A stretch of 64,000 bases of DNA from Chalara sp. BL73. Lineage: Eukaryota > Ascomycota > Leotiomycetes > Helotiales. Location of the stretch: the NCBI GenBank assembly GCA_918026815.1, contig CAKJVC010000153.1, positions 124,001 through 188,000 of the forward strand, given 5' to 3'. Each line of letters opens with the position of its first letter. The stretch's first letter is position 1. Made by a program: the position numbers and the translations under genes. The notes beneath the pieces were generated by a model, which saw only the letters and a list, made by a program, of their open reading frames with translations, had not been told where the DNA came from and made no database searches. This document shows positions 60,515 through 64,000 of the stretch, in pieces.

Positions 60515-60864
60515 TATTACGCGTATCGCTAACAGGCTTATGTTTTAAAAGCTTAAAGTTCGGTAAACCTAGTTTATACAAAAAACCTTTAAAATAAAAA
60601 TCACGTAATGGATTATAGATCGCTTATAATCTATAATTCCGACTGAATTATAATTATGCGATAATCCAGCCTACAAGGAATTTATATAAGTAAATAGCTT
60701 TTTTTTAAGTAGGAGCTTCGTGCTCAACTCAAATAGTATTCTTTTAGTATACTTGTTATTGGGATCTAATCCTTATATGTGATATACCTACTTCTACCCA
60801 GACCAACAACCCTCGGACCAAGATCTTCTATCTATATCAGTTGTAGGCTGATAGGACCGTAACA
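60515..60864 (+). repeat. 3' LTR of element C
   Basis: 350 bp. First ~190 bp mutated, last ~150 bp normal composition (CTACCCAGACCAACAACCC). Confidence 0.9.
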
Positions 60865-61628
60865 ACATACTATATTGCGCAAAGCGCGAATGCGCTATAA
60901 AGCGTTAGTTTATATTACAGTATATTACAAAGCAAAACTTACAAAAGTAAACGCGCCAAAAAAAATTGCTTTTATAAAGCGCGAAAAAAGCCGAGCTACT
61001 ATTAAGTAAACAAAAACGCAACAGTACTTAAACAAACACAGCCAATAACAAATGCCGCGCTTAGCACTTATATTGTAGCAAGTACTATTGTTTTGTTTTG
61101 CAATAATACTGCGAACGCAGTTTAAACAAAAAACAAAGCGCCGAACGCTTCAAGTTCCACGAAAAGTACCGCGCTTAGTAAAGCCGCGCGAAGCATTAAA
61201 AAAAAAAAAAAAAAAACCCGAAAAAAGTGTTGCTAGAAGTAGTAGTAACAGTAGCGGCGGCGGAAAAAGAAAGCGCGCGAGTAGCGGCGGCGGCGGAGAA
61301 AAAAAAAAAAAAAAGTGGAAAAATCGAAAAGCGGCTGCTCGCAAATTAGTTTCGATTTATACTTTTTTAACTGTAAACGTTCGATTTAAGCGTAGTATAC
61401 GTACAAAAAAAAAACGAAAAAAAAAAATTTTGCAGCGGCGAAAACGGCGGCTGCTGCGTATAGCAGCTATACGTTTCGCGAGCGCAGACTTCTTGTTTTT
61501 TTTTAGTAGCATTTTAATATTTGTGCTTGTAAAAAAAAACGAGCGTTGCGAGCGTTGTGTATTTGTTTACTTTGTTTACTTTTAATCACGTAATATACAG
61601 CTTTATAAAAGTATAATTCTAGAAAGTG
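60865..61628. other. Right flank of element C, CG-islet region
   Basis: About 760 bp where C and G survive almost only as CG, GC and their neighbours (GCGCAAAGCGCG, GCGGCGGCGG), embedded in A/T runs. A 165-codon frame here (61088..61585) is low-complexity Lys/Arg/Gly/Ser and is not called a gene. Likely an older GC-rich sequence filtered by the same mutational process. Confidence 0.5.
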
Positions 61629-61823
61629 TGTCACGAAAAATGCGAGCAGCCGAGGCTCGCTTAGCATTTTTTATGTAGCTAGGAGCGCTTAGCGCGCGTC
61701 TTAGCTGTACGGGACCTGAGCGTTCTTTTCATTTTGTGTTCTACAAGCGTGTATTCTACAATAGTATTATATCACTTCGCTCACCTGATTGACTATTCTA
61801 CAGCTCTGGTTTGCTCCGTCACA
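61629..61823. mobile_element. Probable solo LTR, related to the LTR of B
   Basis: Begins TGTCACG and ends CGTCACA. Shares AGCGTGTAT, ATATCACTTCGCT and a CTATTCTACAG-like stretch with the LTRs of element B. No 5-bp target duplication is visible, so it could be the truncated end of a lost element. It marks the right border of the repeat block. Confidence 0.55.
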
Positions 61824-61883
61824 CAATCTTAATATTATAATGATGGAAAAGACGGCTCATTTAATCCTTTAGTGGTTAAGCTC

Positions 61884-63479
61884 CTACACACATGCCCAGT
61901 TATTTGGATCCTTTGGATTACCTAGACCTCGAAAATGATTCCTTCTTGGCCATCGACAATGCCTTCTCTTGAAGTCTATACCCGCATCTTTGGTGCCATT
62001 GATGTATGCCGTACCAGTGATAGTATCAGGTGCCACACCGTTCTCAACCCAACGAACCATTGCCATCAAAACATTCTCTGCCGGGTCTAAACTTGCAAGG
62101 GTTCGTGCTTGATTCCCTATGAAAGATGCTCCGGGTCCTCCACCACAATGTGCCATACCAGAGACGGGGAAATATCGATAGAATTGGTCTAGCTGGGCTG
62201 AAGAAAGGCCCATAGTTTTTGACACGTGCTGGTAGTATCGCGGTGAATTGCTGCTCGAGATAATTCCATCAGCTAAGCCATGATAATGGAGAAGTTTGCC
62301 CTGTCTCTTCTTGAAAGCTGATAGATCGCCATGCCAGGTTTCAATATCAAAGCGGTTTAATCTCGACGACAGAAGCCAATCCTTTGGGGTGAGTGATGCA
62401 GGATCCCAGGAAGCGTTGTTAAATATGGCGTAACGGAACCAATCAGATGCACCAAATGGCTGCCCATTGAAGTAGGTCTGTGGCATACCTGTGAGCTCAG
62501 CACCAACCTGCATTTCAGGGTATACAAGACTACCAGCTGTATCGTAGAGCGGCGAGAAGACCTTGCGAACAGTTTCCGCTTGAGTGGGTGTCAAACAATC
62601 AGTGGTATTCTCTTGCCCAGGCGCGCAAATCAAACCACCAGGATTATATTTGCACAAATCCGGGGACTCTAAAATTCCGTCAACGTAACCGTCCAAACCA
62701 TCGCATTGTTTGAGAATGTCATTGTGGATTGTGGTCCACTTGCTTATCGGGACAAAGGTCGCAGATCCAATGGGTCCCGACCAAATTAGGAAATTGCTGC
62801 TCCACGACGTCAAATTGTTGAACGAGAAGGCAGGAGCTCCTGCGACAATGCCATCAAAATCATCCGGGAACGATTGTGCCTCTTTGAAACCTTGTCGTCC
62901 TCCGGTGGAACATCCAAGATAGTAACTTTTCGTGTGCTTCCTGCCGTAAAACGTCTTGGTGATTGATTTCCCAGTGACGACACCTATATGCAATGCCCGG
63001 TATGCGAAGTCCTCAACTACACCAGGATTGTTCAAAAATGCCTGACCAGACATTCCATTATGGCCATTATTGGTACCAACTGCTGCGAATCCGAGGCTTG
63101 TGGCGTAGTCAATATCTTCGTACTGGACACACCCCCCAAGTCCACCATTGCCTGCGCTGAGGAAGCGTCCAGTCCAGTCCTGGGGAAGCCATGCCTCCAT
63201 ACTCAACCCTGAGATAGATGATGTTGGTATGTACAATGAGACGCGACATATATTGGAGCTGACGACCTGCAGAGGCCGGCCACAGCTAGCATCGCTATTG
63301 GGGAATTGCAAGGTTGTTCCAGCAGGGACGAATTGCGAAAACGAGATGTTCGCTCCAGGAATGTCTAGTTTCTTCACCAGAGACGCACATTGTGCTGGGA
63401 ACTGGGATGCTGTCGAGCCCCAATTTGGCATGGCGTCTAGCAAAGTAGCGCAGCACGCCATGAGAATAAGATACTTCAT
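61884..63479 (-). CDS. Secreted tannase / feruloyl esterase family protein
   Basis: An intact single-exon gene for 531 residues, the usual length. Residues 1-16 are a signal peptide (MKYLILMACCATLLDA). The family's catalytic features are all visible: GCSTGG with Ser191, HGLADG with Asp404, MAHC with His444, and the neighbouring Cys190 and Cys445 that make the CS-D-HC disulphide linking Ser and His. A calcium-binding-type loop DGLDGYVDGIL lies at 261-270. Such enzymes hydrolyse ester bonds of ferulic, gallic or related acids on plant polysaccharides and tannins outside the cell; the exact substrate cannot be told from sequence. The C-terminus NPKDPNNWACV is complete. It lies just outside the repeat block, about 60 bp from a probable solo LTR. 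Confidence 0.93.
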   Translation of the reverse strand: MKYLILMACCATLLDAMPNWGSTASQFPAQCASLVKKLDIPGANISFSQFVPAGTTLQFPNSDASCGRPLQVVSSNICRVSLYIPTSSISGLSMEAWLPQDWTGRFLSAGNGGLGGCVQYEDIDYATSLGFAAVGTNNGHNGMSGQAFLNNPGVVEDFAYRALHIGVVTGKSITKTFYGRKHTKSYYLGCSTGGRQGFKEAQSFPDDFDGIVAGAPAFSFNNLTSWSSNFLIWSGPIGSATFVPISKWTTIHNDILKQCDGLDGYVDGILESPDLCKYNPGGLICAPGQENTTDCLTPTQAETVRKVFSPLYDTAGSLVYPEMQVGAELTGMPQTYFNGQPFGASDWFRYAIFNNASWDPASLTPKDWLLSSRLNRFDIETWHGDLSAFKKRQGKLLHYHGLADGIISSSNSPRYYQHVSKTMGLSSAQLDQFYRYFPVSGMAHCGGGPGASFIGNQARTLASLDPAENVLMAMVRWVENGVAPDTITGTAYINGTKDAGIDFKRRHCRWPRRNHFRGLGNPKDPNNWACV

Positions 63480-64000
63480 GGTTGGCAGCGAGTCTAGGGA
63501 TTGGAGACAGTAAAATGATACGGATACAAAAAAGCAATAGCTACCATATCCTCACGATATATACCAGATATTTTGACACCATGTGCAAGTGCCAGATTCT
63601 GTCCCCTCTCTCCTATCTCAGAAACGGTTATTAGGTTCATGGTAATCAAGCCAGTAAGAGCGGCAGTTGGCTTCGATCCTTGATTATTACTGCTCTGAAG
63701 AGTTGTTCATCCGAACCTCTCCACTATCAAGTGTTAATGCTCCTGTGGCGTTATGATGGCTGTGCGGGGTTCTATCTGAACTGGGACCAGCTCCCTTGAT
63801 AATGTGAGTGATCAAGTCAGGTACTGCAATCTGCTAGAGAGAGTTCCAGGGACCGTAATGTAAAGGCGATCGGCAGTTCTTCTTCTTCCGCCCACAATTG
63901 TACCGATGTCACAGTCTAACTTCGGGTAAACCCTGGGAAATCAACGGCCGTGAGTGCACAGGGTGTATTTTCGGGAAAACACCGGGTCATCTTCGGTAAA
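63480..64000. promoter_or_regulatory. Upstream region of the esterase gene
   Basis: About 520 bp with normal composition and no further gene. It should contain the esterase promoter; no named regulator site is evident. Confidence 0.4.

Larger units (their letters stand above)
48498..60864 (+). mobile_element. Element C: Gypsy-type (chromovirus) LTR retrotransposon, mutated, with D nested
   Basis: Two 350-bp LTRs (48498..48847 and 60515..60864) and an exact 5-bp target duplication ACATA (48493-48497 and 60865-60869). The 3' LTR now starts TA instead of TG through a G-to-A change. The polypurine tract AGAAAAGAATAG precedes the 3' LTR. Without D it is about 6.5 kb. Plus-strand order: gag with zinc knuckle (49681-49725), reverse transcriptase (~57100-57640), integrase (~58500-59250), chromodomain (~59600-59770). 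Confidence 0.92.

Noticed and set aside
61088..61585. 165-codon plus-strand frame rich in Lys, Arg, Gly, Ser
   Set aside because: Low-complexity frame produced by A runs and CGG repeats in mutated DNA; no start context, no domain.
1..64000. tRNA or rRNA genes
   Set aside because: I saw no convincing cloverleaf with A and B boxes and no rRNA-like sequence by eye; a covariance-model search would be decisive.

Overview
The window looks like nuclear DNA of a filamentous ascomycete (Pezizomycotina). Genes carry many short GT-AG introns (about 40-65 nt), sit on both strands and are widely spaced. There is also a long AT-rich block of retroelements riddled with C-to-T / G-to-A changes, typical of RIP-like mutation. 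I cannot name the species.

Bases 1-21,539 are a compartment of ordinary base composition bounded by a 141-bp inverted repeat (1-141 and 21,399-21,539, nine mismatches by my count). Inside are a sirtuin-like gene, a coiled-coil protein gene with eight small exons, a two-exon unknown, two related MADS-box-like genes, an aminoglycoside-phosphotransferase-like kinase, a family 2 glycosyltransferase with the D-D-D / DDD / QxxRW signature, two small Cys-rich putative zinc-binding proteins, several unknown multi-exon genes and a broken multi-pass membrane protein gene. No transposase is visible, so a large cargo-carrying element is a hypothesis. Two unrelated outward-facing copies of one transposon end would look the same.

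Bases 21,540-24,935 contain minisatellites and no convincing gene. At 24,936-27,672 lies an intact four-exon gene for a large protein with a C-terminal Myb/SANT-like domain. A gene-poor stretch follows, and composition changes abruptly at about 29,230.

Bases 29,230-61,820 are a nest of mutated transposable elements that can be delimited exactly. Gypsy A (29,528-48,008, 456-bp LTRs) contains Copia B (31,305-39,593, 206-bp LTRs, target duplication AAAAC). Its 3' LTR is split by a hAT transposon (44,224-47,760, 8-bp target duplication AGTTTATA). Gypsy C (48,498-60,864, 350-bp LTRs, duplication ACATA) contains Gypsy D on the minus strand (49,891-55,767, 184-bp LTRs, duplication CGTGT). Conserved protease, integrase, reverse transcriptase, chromodomain, zinc-knuckle and hATC motifs are readable through many stop codons; none is functional. 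The mutations favour C preceded by a pyrimidine and spare CpG, RpC and the outermost ~150-200 bp of each element.

At 61,884-63,479 normal composition returns with an intact secreted tannase/feruloyl esterase family gene on the minus strand.
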